Origin: JBFMGS01 sp040752635
GTDB lineage: Bacteria > Bacillota > SHA-98 > UBA4971
Length of the DNA stretch: 25,725 nucleotides
Assembly (NCBI GenBank): GCA_040752635.1
Contig: JBFMGS010000034.1
Coordinates: forward strand, 1 to 25,725
Reading direction: 5' to 3'
The notes under the pieces were generated by a model that worked only from the letters and a program-made list of their open reading frames with translations, was not told the origin of the DNA and did no database searches. Shown in pieces: positions 1-7,871 of this stretch (within the stretch, counting starts at the first letter, position 1; each line of letters opens with the position of its first letter). Both the position numbers and the translations under genes were made by a program.

Positions 1-186
1 GATCCCCTTCGCAAGAGCTGGGGAACGGTCCTCTACTATGCTCAGGTGCGCGGCGCCTTCTTGAGTGGCGCCTGGCTGTGGTGGGTCCTCCCGCCTGGCT
101 TGCTGATTACTCTCGCCGTCGCGGGCTTCGCCTTCTCAGGGTATGCTCTCGAGAACACGCTCAACCCGCGCCTGAGGAAGGGGTGA
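1..186 (+). CDS. ABC transporter permease, DppC/OppC-like (3' end only)
   Basis: The frame is open from the window edge to a TGA at 184-186 and gives 61 residues. They contain a hydrophobic segment (WLWWVLPPGLLITLAVAGFA) followed by the family-typical tail ENTLNPRLRKG; many DppC/OppC permeases end in N-P-R-L/R after the last membrane helix. The start lies outside the window. It sits 3 bases before a DppD-like ATPase gene, which is the usual permease-ATPase order of the peptide/nickel (PepT) importer family. It would form half of the membrane channel. The substrate cannot be read from this fragment. Confidence 0.82.
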   Translation, partial: DPLRKSWGTVLYYAQVRGAFLSGAWLWWVLPPGLLITLAVAGFAFSGYALENTLNPRLRKG

Positions 187-189
187 GCC

Positions 190-1149
190 ATGAACATTCT
201 CGAAGTGCGAAACCTGACCACGCGCTTCTCGACTGCTCGAGGGATCGTCCGGGCGGTAGAACGTGTCAGCTTTCATCTCAAGAAAGGCGAGATCCTGGGG
301 CTAATCGGCGAGTCGGGATGCGGCAAGTCAACTGTTGGCCTGTCCTTGCTTCGCCTTGTGGAGCCCCCGGGGCGGATCGTCACGGGTCAGGTCCTTTTGG
401 ACGGCGTTGACCTCATGAAGAAATCGGAGTCCGAGATGAACGACATCCGGTGGAAGCTCATCTCCTACATACCTCAGAGCGCGATGAACGCGTTGAACCC
501 CATCTACTCTGTTGGATGGCAGATACGCGAGGCGCTGCAAAGACACGAAGGTTACAGCCTGGGAAGGGCAAGAGCCCGCGTGGCGGAGCTGCTCGAAAGC
601 GTTGGGATCGCCGCGAGCCGCGCCGGCAGTTATCCACATGAGATGAGTGGAGGCATGAAACAACGCGCGGTCATCGCCATGGCTCTAGCTTGCTCGCCAA
701 AGGTCGTGATCTCAGATGAGGCCACGACGGGCCTGGACGTGATGACGCAAGCCCAGGTTCTACATGTGATCAAGACCCTGCAATCGCGCCTCGGGCTCTC
801 GATGCTTTTCATCTCGCATGATCTCCCCCTGGTCGCCAATATTTGTGAGCGTATCGCCATCATGTACGCCGGCCGTCTCGTAGAGCTCCTAACCGTGGAC
901 CAGCTCAGGCGGCAGCCGCTCCATCCGTATACTCAGGGGCTTATGAGTTCGTTCATCGACTTGAAAGCGCCGCTTAGAAGGCTGGAGTCGATACCTGGAT
1001 CTGTGCCCGACCTTACCGACCTTCCGTGCGGGTGCGGGTTTCATCCGCGCTGTTGCCAGTGCGGTGGGGACTGCTGTTGCAAGGCGCCTGAGTTGGTCGA
1101 GGTGGAGCCCGACCATTGGGTGGCTTGTTGCAAGGTGGTGCGCGAATGA
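190..1149 (+). CDS. Peptide/nickel-type ABC importer ATP-binding protein, DppD-like
   Basis: This cytoplasmic ATPase subunit of a dipeptide/oligopeptide/nickel importer has 319 residues, a normal length. Walker A is GESGCGKST at residues 40-48, the Q-loop lies in YIPQSAMNALNP near 93-104, the signature is MSGGMKQR at 152-159, Walker B is VVISDE at 172-177 and the H-loop histidine is H210. The C-terminal oligopeptide-transporter extension (about 235-319) is unusually cysteine-rich, with Cys at 280, 282, 288, 289, 291, 295, 296 and 297 plus a late CC. Related OppD/DppD proteins use cysteines here for an Fe-S cluster; the extra ones are odd. The ATG is preceded by AAGGGG about 6 bases upstream. 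The gene follows the permease by 3 bases and overlaps the next ATPase by ATGA, so it is translationally coupled. Confidence 0.93.
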   Translation: MNILEVRNLTTRFSTARGIVRAVERVSFHLKKGEILGLIGESGCGKSTVGLSLLRLVEPPGRIVTGQVLLDGVDLMKKSESEMNDIRWKLISYIPQSAMNALNPIYSVGWQIREALQRHEGYSLGRARARVAELLESVGIAASRAGSYPHEMSGGMKQRAVIAMALACSPKVVISDEATTGLDVMTQAQVLHVIKTLQSRLGLSMLFISHDLPLVANICERIAIMYAGRLVELLTVDQLRRQPLHPYTQGLMSSFIDLKAPLRRLESIPGSVPDLTDLPCGCGFHPRCCQCGGDCCCKAPELVEVEPDHWVACCKVVRE

Positions 1150-2099
1150 GCCCTGTAAAAGATATCCTGGCAGCCACGGAGCTGAAGAAAGACTACCCCG
1201 GCCCTGGAAGACGTAGCCCTGTCCGTGCGGTTGATGGCGTAAGCTTCACAGTGAGACAGGGCGAGTGCTTGGGGTTGGTGGGGGAGAGCGGGAGCGGCAA
1301 GACGACTACAGCGAGAATCGTAGTGGGGCTTGAGAAGCCGGACTCCGGTGCCGTCACCTTTGAGGGCGTGAAAACGTCTGGTGAGAGACATCCTGCCGCC
1401 AGGGCAGCCTGTCGTAGAATGCAGATGATCTTCCAGGACCCCTACGAGTCCCTGAACCCGGGTATGACAGTCAGCCAGCTTGTTGCCGAGCCACTCAGGA
1501 TTCAACGGCTGTATCGCACAACTGGAGAGATGCGGGAGGCGGTCATCACATCCCTCGAATCTGTTGACCTGGAACCAGCATCTCTTTACATGAACCGCCA
1601 TCCCCATCAACTCTCTGGCGGGCAGCGGCAGAGGGTCGCCATTGCGAGGGCGCTTGTCAGCGGTCCTTCATTGGTGGTAGCAGATGAGCCCACATCCATG
1701 CTTGACGTTTCGGTTCGCGCGGGGATCCTCGCCCTCCTTAGCCGTCTTCAGCAGGAGCGGAACCTTTCTCTCCTTTTCATCACCCACGATTGGACCGTTG
1801 CCCGAGTTATGTGCTCTCGAGTGGCTGTAATGTATGCGGGCCAAATAGTTGAGAGCGGGAGAACTGAGGACCTCATAGCAGACGGTTGCCATCCCTATAC
1901 GCGGGCGCTCGTTGCGGTCGTGGCCGATCTGAAGTCATTCTGGGCGAACCAGGCGCATTACGTCCGCGACGGGCAAACCTCGGGAACCGGGTGCCTGTTT
2001 GCGCCGCGGTGTCCACGGGCAGTCTGCCTATGCTACAAAGAACCCCCGGACCTCGTCCACCTGGGCGATGATCATTGGGTGCGTTGCCACCTGTCCTGA
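1146..2099 (+). CDS. Peptide/nickel-type ABC importer ATP-binding protein, DppF-like
   Basis: This is the second ATPase of the same importer, 317 residues. I chose the ATG at 1146 because it overlaps the upstream stop in an ATGA and follows a GGTGG ribosome-binding site; an in-frame ATG 30 bases earlier lies inside the previous gene. Walker A is GESGSGKT at 46-53, the Q-loop lies in MIFQDPYESLNPGM near 94-107, the signature is LSGGQRQR at 156-163, Walker B is VVADEP at 177-182 and the H-loop is THD around H214. The C-terminal motif CLFAPRCPRAVCLC matches the conserved cysteine cluster of this subfamily. Both ATP sites look intact. It is the last gene of the importer operon; a metal-resistance cassette begins right after its stop. 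Confidence 0.93.
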   Translation: MSPVKDILAATELKKDYPGPGRRSPVRAVDGVSFTVRQGECLGLVGESGSGKTTTARIVVGLEKPDSGAVTFEGVKTSGERHPAARAACRRMQMIFQDPYESLNPGMTVSQLVAEPLRIQRLYRTTGEMREAVITSLESVDLEPASLYMNRHPHQLSGGQRQRVAIARALVSGPSLVVADEPTSMLDVSVRAGILALLSRLQQERNLSLLFITHDWTVARVMCSRVAVMYAGQIVESGRTEDLIADGCHPYTRALVAVVADLKSFWANQAHYVRDGQTSGTGCLFAPRCPRAVCLCYKEPPDLVHLGDDHWVRCHLS

Positions 2100-2101
2100 G
2101 T

Positions 2102-2335
2102 TTGTCGTCAACCAAGATCTGATATATCTTAGCCGACAGGAACCTCTGCGTGTGTGATACAGTTGCAGTGCTGGAAATGAGCTTGCCCGCCGTTTCTCAC
2201 CACCTGCGGCTACTGAAGGCGTTACGTCTGGTCAAGTACCGCCGGGAGGGGGAAATGGTATATTGCTCTCTGGACGATGAGCACATACTGAACCTCGTCC
2301 GTGAGGCGCAGGAACACTTTGTAGAGGGGAGATAA
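2102..2335 (+). pseudogene. 5'-truncated ArsR/SmtB (CadC/CmtR-like) metal-responsive repressor remnant
   Basis: From 2123 the frame reads a classic ArsR core: the metal-site motif LCVCDT, then the recognition helix in SLPAVSHHLRLLK, then the beta-wing KYRREGEMVYCSL and a C-terminal helix ending at TAA 2333-2335. The reading continues weakly upstream as STKI but is broken by TGA at 2120-2122, where family members usually have an arginine. The roughly 40 N-terminal residues are replaced by the end of the ABC ATPase gene 3 bases before. A GTG at 2150 could still start a 61-residue peptide, but that would lose helix 1 and the first metal-ligand cysteine. ArsR proteins repress efflux genes until metal binds; here the intact homologue would have controlled the two following genes. 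I regard it as a remnant, although a short functional form is not excluded. Confidence 0.75.
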
Positions 2336-2341
2336 GAGTTG

Positions 2342-2986
2342 ATGCTACACACATATGTCCTTGTAGGCACGGCGGCTGCCGCTGCAGCCGGGCACGCCCT
2401 CATCCCGGATCACTGGCTCCCCTACGTTTTGGCCGCCAGGGCGAGGGGATTGTCGCGCAGCCGGGCCACCATCATGGCAGGGGCCGGGGCGCTCGCGCAC
2501 CTCTTTTCCACTGTCCTGATCGGGCTTGTCTTTACGCTGGCTGGCAGTGTGGTAGCAACCAACGTCAGTGCGGGGTTAGACCAGTTTGTGGGAGTGGCGG
2601 TCGTCGGCCTGGGGCTTTACTTCATCTGGCGAGGCTGGCCGGGGTGGTCGGGGGGAAGTAGCCCGCACGACCACGAGGAAACGGGTCACGGACGCACCCA
2701 CGCGTGCTCCCACAGAACAGGTTCGGACTATACTCTGGGAGCCATCCTGGGAGCGCGGCCATGCGCGGAAGCTATCCCCATATTCCTCGCGGCAAGCACG
2801 CGAGGCGTCTTTTCCTCTTTGGCAGCCATCGCGGCCTGGGCGGTGGTAACGGTCGTCTCTATGGTGGGGATCGTTTGGCTTTCCGTGCGTGGGCTGGAGA
2901 CTCTCCGGTTTGCCTGGCTGGAGCGTTACGGCGCAGTCGTATCGGGAGCAATCATTGTGGCAGTTGGGGTCATCGCTCTATTATAA
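2342..2986 (+). CDS. NicO/RcnA-like (UreH/NiCoT-type) metal transport membrane protein
   Basis: This is a multi-helix membrane protein of 214 residues from the ATG, or 215 from a TTG one codon earlier; AGGGGAG about 10 bases upstream suits the ATG. The first helix ends in GHALIPDHWLPYVLAARARG, a histidine/aspartate motif of the kind used by nickel/cobalt exporters to load metal. About six hydrophobic segments follow, with a histidine-rich cytosolic or periplasmic loop (SPHDHEETGHGRTHACSH, about 107-124) separating two three-helix halves, and GARPCAEAIPIFLAA after it. This layout resembles RcnA/NicO exporters. It sits between the ArsR remnant and a heavy-metal ATPase, so metal efflux is the most likely role. 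Metal specificity is unknown, and a related UreH-like transporter is the alternative. Confidence 0.72.
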   Translation: MLHTYVLVGTAAAAAAGHALIPDHWLPYVLAARARGLSRSRATIMAGAGALAHLFSTVLIGLVFTLAGSVVATNVSAGLDQFVGVAVVGLGLYFIWRGWPGWSGGSSPHDHEETGHGRTHACSHRTGSDYTLGAILGARPCAEAIPIFLAASTRGVFSSLAAIAAWAVVTVVSMVGIVWLSVRGLETLRFAWLERYGAVVSGAIIVAVGVIALL

Positions 2987-3080
2987 CTAGCGTTTCACAG
3001 CATCCCGGGATGTCTTCCGTTTGCCCGGTTTGTCACACGGGATTTTTCGCTGTCGAATCTGGATGTGAGGCGAAGCAAGA

Positions 3081-5177
3081 ATGCGTTACACGCTGACCGG
3101 GCTGGATTGTGCCAGTTGTGCCGCCAAGATCGAGCGGGAATTGCGTAAGGTTGAAGGGTTGGAACACGTTACCGTGAATTTCGCAAGTCAGAGCCTGGAC
3201 CTGCCCCCGGAACTGGTACCGGCGGCCCGTAAAGTCATTGCCCGGGTTGAACCCGGAGTCAACATCGCAGAGCCTGTCGGTCGCAGGCCAACAGCCCGAG
3301 AGGAAGCGGGAGAGGAGAAGGAACAGCTACACTTGCTTGTGGTGGCGGGTCTTCTCTTGCTGATAGGATTCGTTTTTAACGAACAACTCCACCGGACCCC
3401 CTATTCCTGGGCCGAGTATGCGATATTGTTGCCTTCTTATCTCCTGGTAGGCTGGCCGGTGATCTGGACGGCTCTCAGAAACCTGGCGCACGGCCAGGTC
3501 TTTGATGAGCACTTCTTGATGACCGTTGCAACCGTGGGGGCGATTGCCATTCACCAGTTGCCCGAGGCCGCGGCCGTCATGCTCTTTTACGCCGTGGGCG
3601 AGTTCTTCCAGGAGCGGGCCGTGAACCGCTCTCGCCGCTCCATTGAAGCGTTGCTGGACATCCGGTCGGAATACGCCAACCTGAAACTAGACGGAGAAAC
3701 GAGGCAGGTCCCGCCGGAGGAGGTGGAGATAGGGCAGGTCATTCTGGTCAAGCCGGGAGAGAAGGTGCCTCTAGACGGTGAGGTTGTGGACGGCGTCTCT
3801 TTCGTTGACACGTCGGCCTTGACGGGGGAATCCGTGCCCCGCAAGGTGGAAAGGGGCGAGACCATCCTCGCCGGGATGATCAACGGCCAGGGCCTCCTTA
3901 CGGTCAAGGTGGCCAAACCCTTCCGCGAGTCATCTGTTGCCCGCATCCTGGAACTGGTGGAAAACGCAGCGGCACGCAAGGCTCCCACCGAGCAGTTCAT
4001 CACCGCCTTCTCACGTTACTATACACCAGCGGTAGTCCTGGGGGCCGTGGCGCTAGCAATCATTCCGCCCCTTGTCCTTCCCGGAGCCACCTTCTTTGTA
4101 TGGGTCTACCGGGCCCTCGTCCTGCTGGTTATCTCCTGCCCCTGCGCCCTGGTGGTTTCCATTCCCTTGGGTTATTTTGGGGGCATCGGCGGGGCCTCGC
4201 GCCGCGGGATCCTGGTCAAGGGGGCCAACTTCCTGGACGCCTTAACTGCCCTGCACACAGTGGTCTTTGATAAAACGGGCACCCTAACCCAAGGAGTGTT
4301 CCGGGTCACCCGGGTGGTTCCATACAACGGCTTCAGTGAAGAGGAACTCCTGGTAACCGCCGCCGCGGCCGAGACTCACTCCAACCACCCCATCGCCCAA
4401 TCGATTCGTGCAGCTTATGGGCGGGAAATCTCCCCGGACCGGATCAGCGAATACCGGGAAATCCCCGGCCACGGCATACGTGCGGTGGTGGATGGGAAAG
4501 AAGTCCTGGCTGGCAACGACCGTCTGCTACACCGGAAAGGAATCCCACACGAGGTCTGCAACGTGGAGGGAACCGGCGTCCACGTGGTGATCGATGGTAC
4601 CTTCGCCGGTTACATCGTCATCTCCGACGAGCTGAAGCCTGATGCCAGGGAAGCCGTAGCCCGGCTGAAGCAATTAGGCGTGAAGAAGACGGTGATGCTT
4701 ACCGGAGATGAGGAGGCGGTAGCCCGCGAAGTCGCCAGGACCCTTGGGCTGGACGCCTACTTTGCGGAACTCTTGCCCGAGAACAAGGTTGAGAAAGTGG
4801 AGGAACTGCAGGCTGCCCTGCCCAATCGCCGCAAGCAAAAGCTGGCGTTTGTGGGCGACGGGATTAACGACGCTCCGGTTATCACCAGGGCGGATGTGGG
4901 GGTAGCCATGGGAGGCTTGGGCAGCGACGCGGCCATCGAAGCTGCCGATGTGGTGCTCATGGAGGATGCTCCTTCCAAACTGGCCACGGCCGTGGAGATA
5001 AGCCGCCATACCGGCCGCATTGTAAGGCAGAACATCCTCCTGGCCCTGGGCGCGAAAGCCTTCTTCCTGATCCTTGGGGCGCTCGGCGTGGCCACCATCT
5101 GGGAAGCGGTTTTTGCCGACGTAGGTGTGGCGTTGCTGGCAGTTTTCAACGCCACCAGGACGTTGAGATATAGATAG
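3081..5177 (+). CDS. cadA: Heavy-metal P1B-2-type ATPase (Zn/Cd/Pb exporter, CadA/ZntA family)
   Basis: This ATP-driven exporter of Zn(II), Cd(II) and Pb(II) acts in the cytoplasmic membrane; 698 residues is normal for the family. A short N-terminal HMA domain carries GLDCASCAAKIE (Cys10, Cys13). Then come TGES at 248-251 (actuator), the transmembrane metal motif CPC at 353-355, the phosphorylation site DKTGT at 397-401 (D397), SNHPIA at 434-439 (HP motif) and GDGINDAP at 592-599. The last helices contain N651, K659 and FADVG with D680, the Lys/Asp pair that marks the Zn/Cd/Pb group rather than Cu exporters. The ATG at 3081 is preceded by a modest GAGGCGAAG. A 94-bp gap separates it from the NicO-like gene. 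With the upstream ArsR gene truncated, expression may be unregulated or driven by read-through. Confidence 0.95.
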   Translation: MRYTLTGLDCASCAAKIERELRKVEGLEHVTVNFASQSLDLPPELVPAARKVIARVEPGVNIAEPVGRRPTAREEAGEEKEQLHLLVVAGLLLLIGFVFNEQLHRTPYSWAEYAILLPSYLLVGWPVIWTALRNLAHGQVFDEHFLMTVATVGAIAIHQLPEAAAVMLFYAVGEFFQERAVNRSRRSIEALLDIRSEYANLKLDGETRQVPPEEVEIGQVILVKPGEKVPLDGEVVDGVSFVDTSALTGESVPRKVERGETILAGMINGQGLLTVKVAKPFRESSVARILELVENAAARKAPTEQFITAFSRYYTPAVVLGAVALAIIPPLVLPGATFFVWVYRALVLLVISCPCALVVSIPLGYFGGIGGASRRGILVKGANFLDALTALHTVVFDKTGTLTQGVFRVTRVVPYNGFSEEELLVTAAAAETHSNHPIAQSIRAAYGREISPDRISEYREIPGHGIRAVVDGKEVLAGNDRLLHRKGIPHEVCNVEGTGVHVVIDGTFAGYIVISDELKPDAREAVARLKQLGVKKTVMLTGDEEAVAREVARTLGLDAYFAELLPENKVEKVEELQAALPNRRKQKLAFVGDGINDAPVITRADVGVAMGGLGSDAAIEAADVVLMEDAPSKLATAVEISRHTGRIVRQNILLALGAKAFFLILGALGVATIWEAVFADVGVALLAVFNATRTLRYR

Positions 5178-5241
5178 TCTGAGTTGCAGTCGTCCGCGGC
5201 GTAGATTACACGGCAGCTGAAGCCGACGCGGTGGACCCTGC

Positions 5242-5272
5242 CATGCCTGCGCGCTGGCTTGGCGCAGGTATG
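5242..5272 (+). terminator. Hairpin after the metal ATPase, probable terminator
   Basis: CATGCCTGCGC (5242-5252) pairs with GCGCAGGTATG (5262-5272), an 11-bp stem with one G-U pair and a 9-nt loop, followed by the pyrimidine-rich tail CCTTACTTCTTC. It lies between convergent genes. The tail favours plus-strand termination, but it is not a clean U-run, so efficiency is uncertain. Confidence 0.5.
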
Positions 5273-5299
5273 CCTTACTTCTTCTGGTCGAGGATCAGG

Positions 5300-6409
5300 C
5301 TATGGCTTGCGATCCACATAGGGGTTTGAATATCGTTCTGTTGAAAACCAGGGTTTAGGTGAATGACCGGGCCCCCGCCCGATGGTCCGGCCGAGAGACT
5401 CGATCATGCCCCCCAAACAGCAAAGACACTTTTCGGCCCCCTCGTCAATGCAAATCTTTCCCGGGTAAATCTGGTACAGGGTCCGGTACTCCGTCGGCCC
5501 CACGTTAGGCATGACCACGTTGGCGCCGGAGCGCAGCGCCTTTTGCCTTCCCTCCGGGTCGGCAGTTCCTAGAGCAGTGGTGGCAGGGAGATGGGCCCAG
5601 GGCATAGCCAACCTGCTCACCGCAAGTGCCCGCAGGGTGAGATCCACGGCGCCAGGGCTCGCCGAGGCGAGCGGCGTGTGCGGATGGGGGATGAAGGGCC
5701 CAATACCTGCCATTTCGACATCAAGCTCCTGCAATAGCGCCACGTCGTCCGCGAGGCTGCTCAAGGGCTGCCCGGGCAGGCCTACTATGTTCCCTGAACC
5801 CACCTGGTATCCAAGCTCCCGCAAGTGACGCAGGGCAGTCAGCCGACCTGCCAGGGTGGTCCCGGGGCGAAGGCGGCGGAATAACTCAGGGTCAGCCGTC
5901 TCGTGCTTGAGCAGGTAGCGGTCAGCCCCTGCTTCCCGCCAAAGCGCGTAATCTTCCCGAGGACGGTCCCCTACCGACAGGGTGATCGCAAGTCCGGTCT
6001 GGCGCTTGATCTTGTGGACCACCTCTGCCAGGGCTGGACCATCCCAGGCGGGATCCTCACCCGATTGGAGTACCACCGTGCCAAAGCCAAGCTGAGCCGC
6101 CCTCTCGGCTATGGACACTATCTCATCTGGAGACATGCGGTAACGCGGTAGACCTGTGTTGGCAGCTCGCAGTCCACAGTAGTGGCAATTACGCACACAG
6201 TAGTTTGAAAACTCGATGATCCCGCGTAGGTGTACCTCATCACCTATGTAGTGGCGCCGTATTTCGTCCGCTGCCTGGAAAAGGGCATCGCGGGCTGCCA
6301 AATCGGTAGAACCCTCCAGTAGGGTCAAGATCGTATCACGCCCGATCTCTCCGGGCTTTCGTCTGGCCTCCTCCAATGCTTCCCAAAATGGCTCGGGTAC
6401 CTCGCGCAC
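5300..6409 (-). CDS. hydE: HydE-like radical SAM protein ([FeFe]-hydrogenase maturase family)
   Basis: This radical SAM enzyme has 369 residues. The cluster motif CVRNCHYC at residues 71-78 (Cys71, 75, 78) follows the HydE-typical HLRGIIEFSNY. Later family landmarks include GLRAANTGLPRYRM, LLKHETADPELF and MPNVGPTEYRTLYQIYPGKIC. Four C-terminal cysteines (C320, C328, C330, C331) include the three-cysteine spacing (i, i+8, i+11) that holds the accessory cluster in Thermotoga HydE. HydE takes part in building the H-cluster di-iron site. The start is GTG at 6407-6409 with GGAAGGTG about 9 bases upstream. It follows cysK by 55 bases and is probably co-transcribed with it. No hydF, hydG or hydrogenase gene is in the window. 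PylB or another HydE-like enzyme is less likely given the motif match. Confidence 0.87.
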   Translation of the reverse strand: MREVPEPFWEALEEARRKPGEIGRDTILTLLEGSTDLAARDALFQAADEIRRHYIGDEVHLRGIIEFSNYCVRNCHYCGLRAANTGLPRYRMSPDEIVSIAERAAQLGFGTVVLQSGEDPAWDGPALAEVVHKIKRQTGLAITLSVGDRPREDYALWREAGADRYLLKHETADPELFRRLRPGTTLAGRLTALRHLRELGYQVGSGNIVGLPGQPLSSLADDVALLQELDVEMAGIGPFIPHPHTPLASASPGAVDLTLRALAVSRLAMPWAHLPATTALGTADPEGRQKALRSGANVVMPNVGPTEYRTLYQIYPGKICIDEGAEKCLCCLGGMIESLGRTIGRGPGHSPKPWFSTERYSNPYVDRKP

Positions 6410-6464
6410 CTAATCTTCACCTTCCATAGCAAAGGTTTCGACCACAACCGGGTCTCTGTGAGCT

Positions 6465-7394
6465 CTAATCGAATAATCCGGTGGAGAGGTATCTCTCGCC
6501 GGTGTCCGGAAACACCACGACGATAAGCTTGCCGCGGTTCTCTTCCCTGGACGCCACTTGCAAAGCGGCCCAAGTTGCTGCGCCTGAGGATATCCCGGCA
6601 AATATCCCCTCTTCCTTGGCGAGACGCCTGGCCATTTCAGCGGCTTTTTCCTGCGGCACGCGGATTATCTCGTCGATGAGGTCGCCCCTGAGGACGTCGG
6701 GAACGAACCCCGCACCAATCCCTTGAATTCTGTGCGGTCCGGGCGAGCCTCCGGACAGAACGGGGGATTCGTCCGGCTCGACGGCGATAGCCTTGAAATC
6801 ACTCTTCAACTCCTTGAGCACGCTGGCGACGCCGGTGATGGTGCCCCCAGTGCCCACGCCCGCGACCAGCATGTCAACCTTGCCATCAGTGTCCCGCCAG
6901 ATCTCTACCGCAGTGGTCTTCTTATGGATCTCGGGGTTTGCAGGATTCTTGAACTGCTGAGGCATGAATGAGTTGGGGATGGAGGCTGCAATCTCTTCTG
7001 CTTTGCGGACGGCGCCGCGCATTCCCTCGGGACCCGGGGTAAGCACTACCTCCGCTCCAAGCGCAGCGAGAAGCCTCCTCCGTTCGAGGGACATCGTCTC
7101 CGGCATTGTAAGCATCAGACGGTACCCCCTCGCCGCAGACACGAAGGCGAGTGCGATACCCGTGTTCCCGCTGGTAGGCTCGACTATGACGCTTCCTGGC
7201 TTGAGAATCCCCGCTTCTTCTGCGGCATTAATCATCGCCACCCCTATGCGGTCCTTGACGCTTCCACATGGGTTAAACGACTCGAGTTTCGCTACCACTG
7301 TCGCTGCGCACCCTTCGGTCACCCTGTTCAGTCGAACCAAGGGGGTATCTCCAATCAACTCGGTTACGTCTCTTGCAATCTTGTTGGTCTCCAC
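6465..7394 (-). CDS. cysK: Cysteine synthase (O-acetylserine sulfhydrylase)
   Basis: This PLP enzyme makes cysteine from O-acetylserine and sulfide; 309 residues is the normal size. The PLP lysine is K46 in NPCGSVKDRIG. PTSGNTG at 72-78 binds the substrate carboxylate, and AGVGTGGTITG is the phosphate-binding loop. The end, VVFPDTGERYLST, is the standard CysK C-terminus. I chose the GTG at 7392-7394 because AAGGAGGA (complement of 7402-7409) sits about 7 bases before it. The in-frame ATG at 7416-7418 would translate that ribosome-binding site as Lys-Glu-Glu. It follows a broken cysteine desulfurase gene and an Rrf2 regulator, an arrangement in which cysteine supply controls expression. CysM/CBS-like variants are possible but the motifs favour CysK. 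Confidence 0.95.
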   Translation of the reverse strand: METNKIARDVTELIGDTPLVRLNRVTEGCAATVVAKLESFNPCGSVKDRIGVAMINAAEEAGILKPGSVIVEPTSGNTGIALAFVSAARGYRLMLTMPETMSLERRRLLAALGAEVVLTPGPEGMRGAVRKAEEIAASIPNSFMPQQFKNPANPEIHKKTTAVEIWRDTDGKVDMLVAGVGTGGTITGVASVLKELKSDFKAIAVEPDESPVLSGGSPGPHRIQGIGAGFVPDVLRGDLIDEIIRVPQEKAAEMARRLAKEEGIFAGISSGAATWAALQVASREENRGKLIVVVFPDTGERYLSTGLFD

Positions 7395-7417
7395 GCTGTG
7401 TTCCTCCTTGATATACA

Positions 7418-7870
7418 TTAGATGACTGTAGAAAGCTGGCGCACTGCGGATAACAGCCGTTCGACGTGCCCGGGCTCGTTAAAGTAGCCGAAACTGGCCC
7501 GCACTGTGCCGCCGGGAAAAGTTCCGATGGTCTTGTGCGCGGCTGGCGAACAGTGACGCCCCGCCCTCACTCCTATGTGGAAAGCCTCATCCAGTAGCGC
7601 GCCAGCCAAGGCTACGTCGCATGAATCGATCGTAAAGGATACTATTCCGCTTTCGGGTTTTACGGGATCGCAGAACACCTTGACCCCGGGGATGTTCCTC
7701 AAACCCTCGCAAAGGGCCCGTGCGAGTTCTGCCTCCTTGGCGGATATCGACGCAACGCCCACGGACTGGATAAAGCGGGTCCCAGCCCCCAGCCCTGCTA
7801 TACCAGGGAGGTTCGGAGTCCCTGCCTCCAGACTCCAGGGGAGGTCGCGCGGCTGGAAGACAACAACCCT
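7418..7870 (-). pseudogene. Cysteine desulfurase-family (class V aminotransferase) C-terminal remnant
   Basis: Read on the minus strand from about 7870, this frame gives FQPRDLPWSLEAGTPNLPGIAGLGAG-type sequence, then HIGVRAGRHCSPAAHKTIG with the catalytic-loop cysteine, and ends GTVRASFGYFNEPGHVERLL at TAA 7418-7420. These are hallmarks of the C-terminal 40% of NifS/SufS-like desulfurases. The N-terminal 230 or so residues, including the PLP lysine, are missing. At about 7870 the homology switches out of frame to a ThiF/HesA N-terminus. A GTG at 7762 could start a 114-residue piece, but it would lack PLP binding. An intact gene would have delivered sulfur from cysteine, matching the neighbouring cysK. 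I infer an internal deletion. Confidence 0.8.
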
Positions 7871-7871
7871 C

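Noticed and set aside
2704..3096. 130-residue plus-strand frame across the end of the NicO-like gene
   Set aside because: It is a shadow of the membrane protein over most of its length; only its last 28 codons were kept as a low-interest finding.
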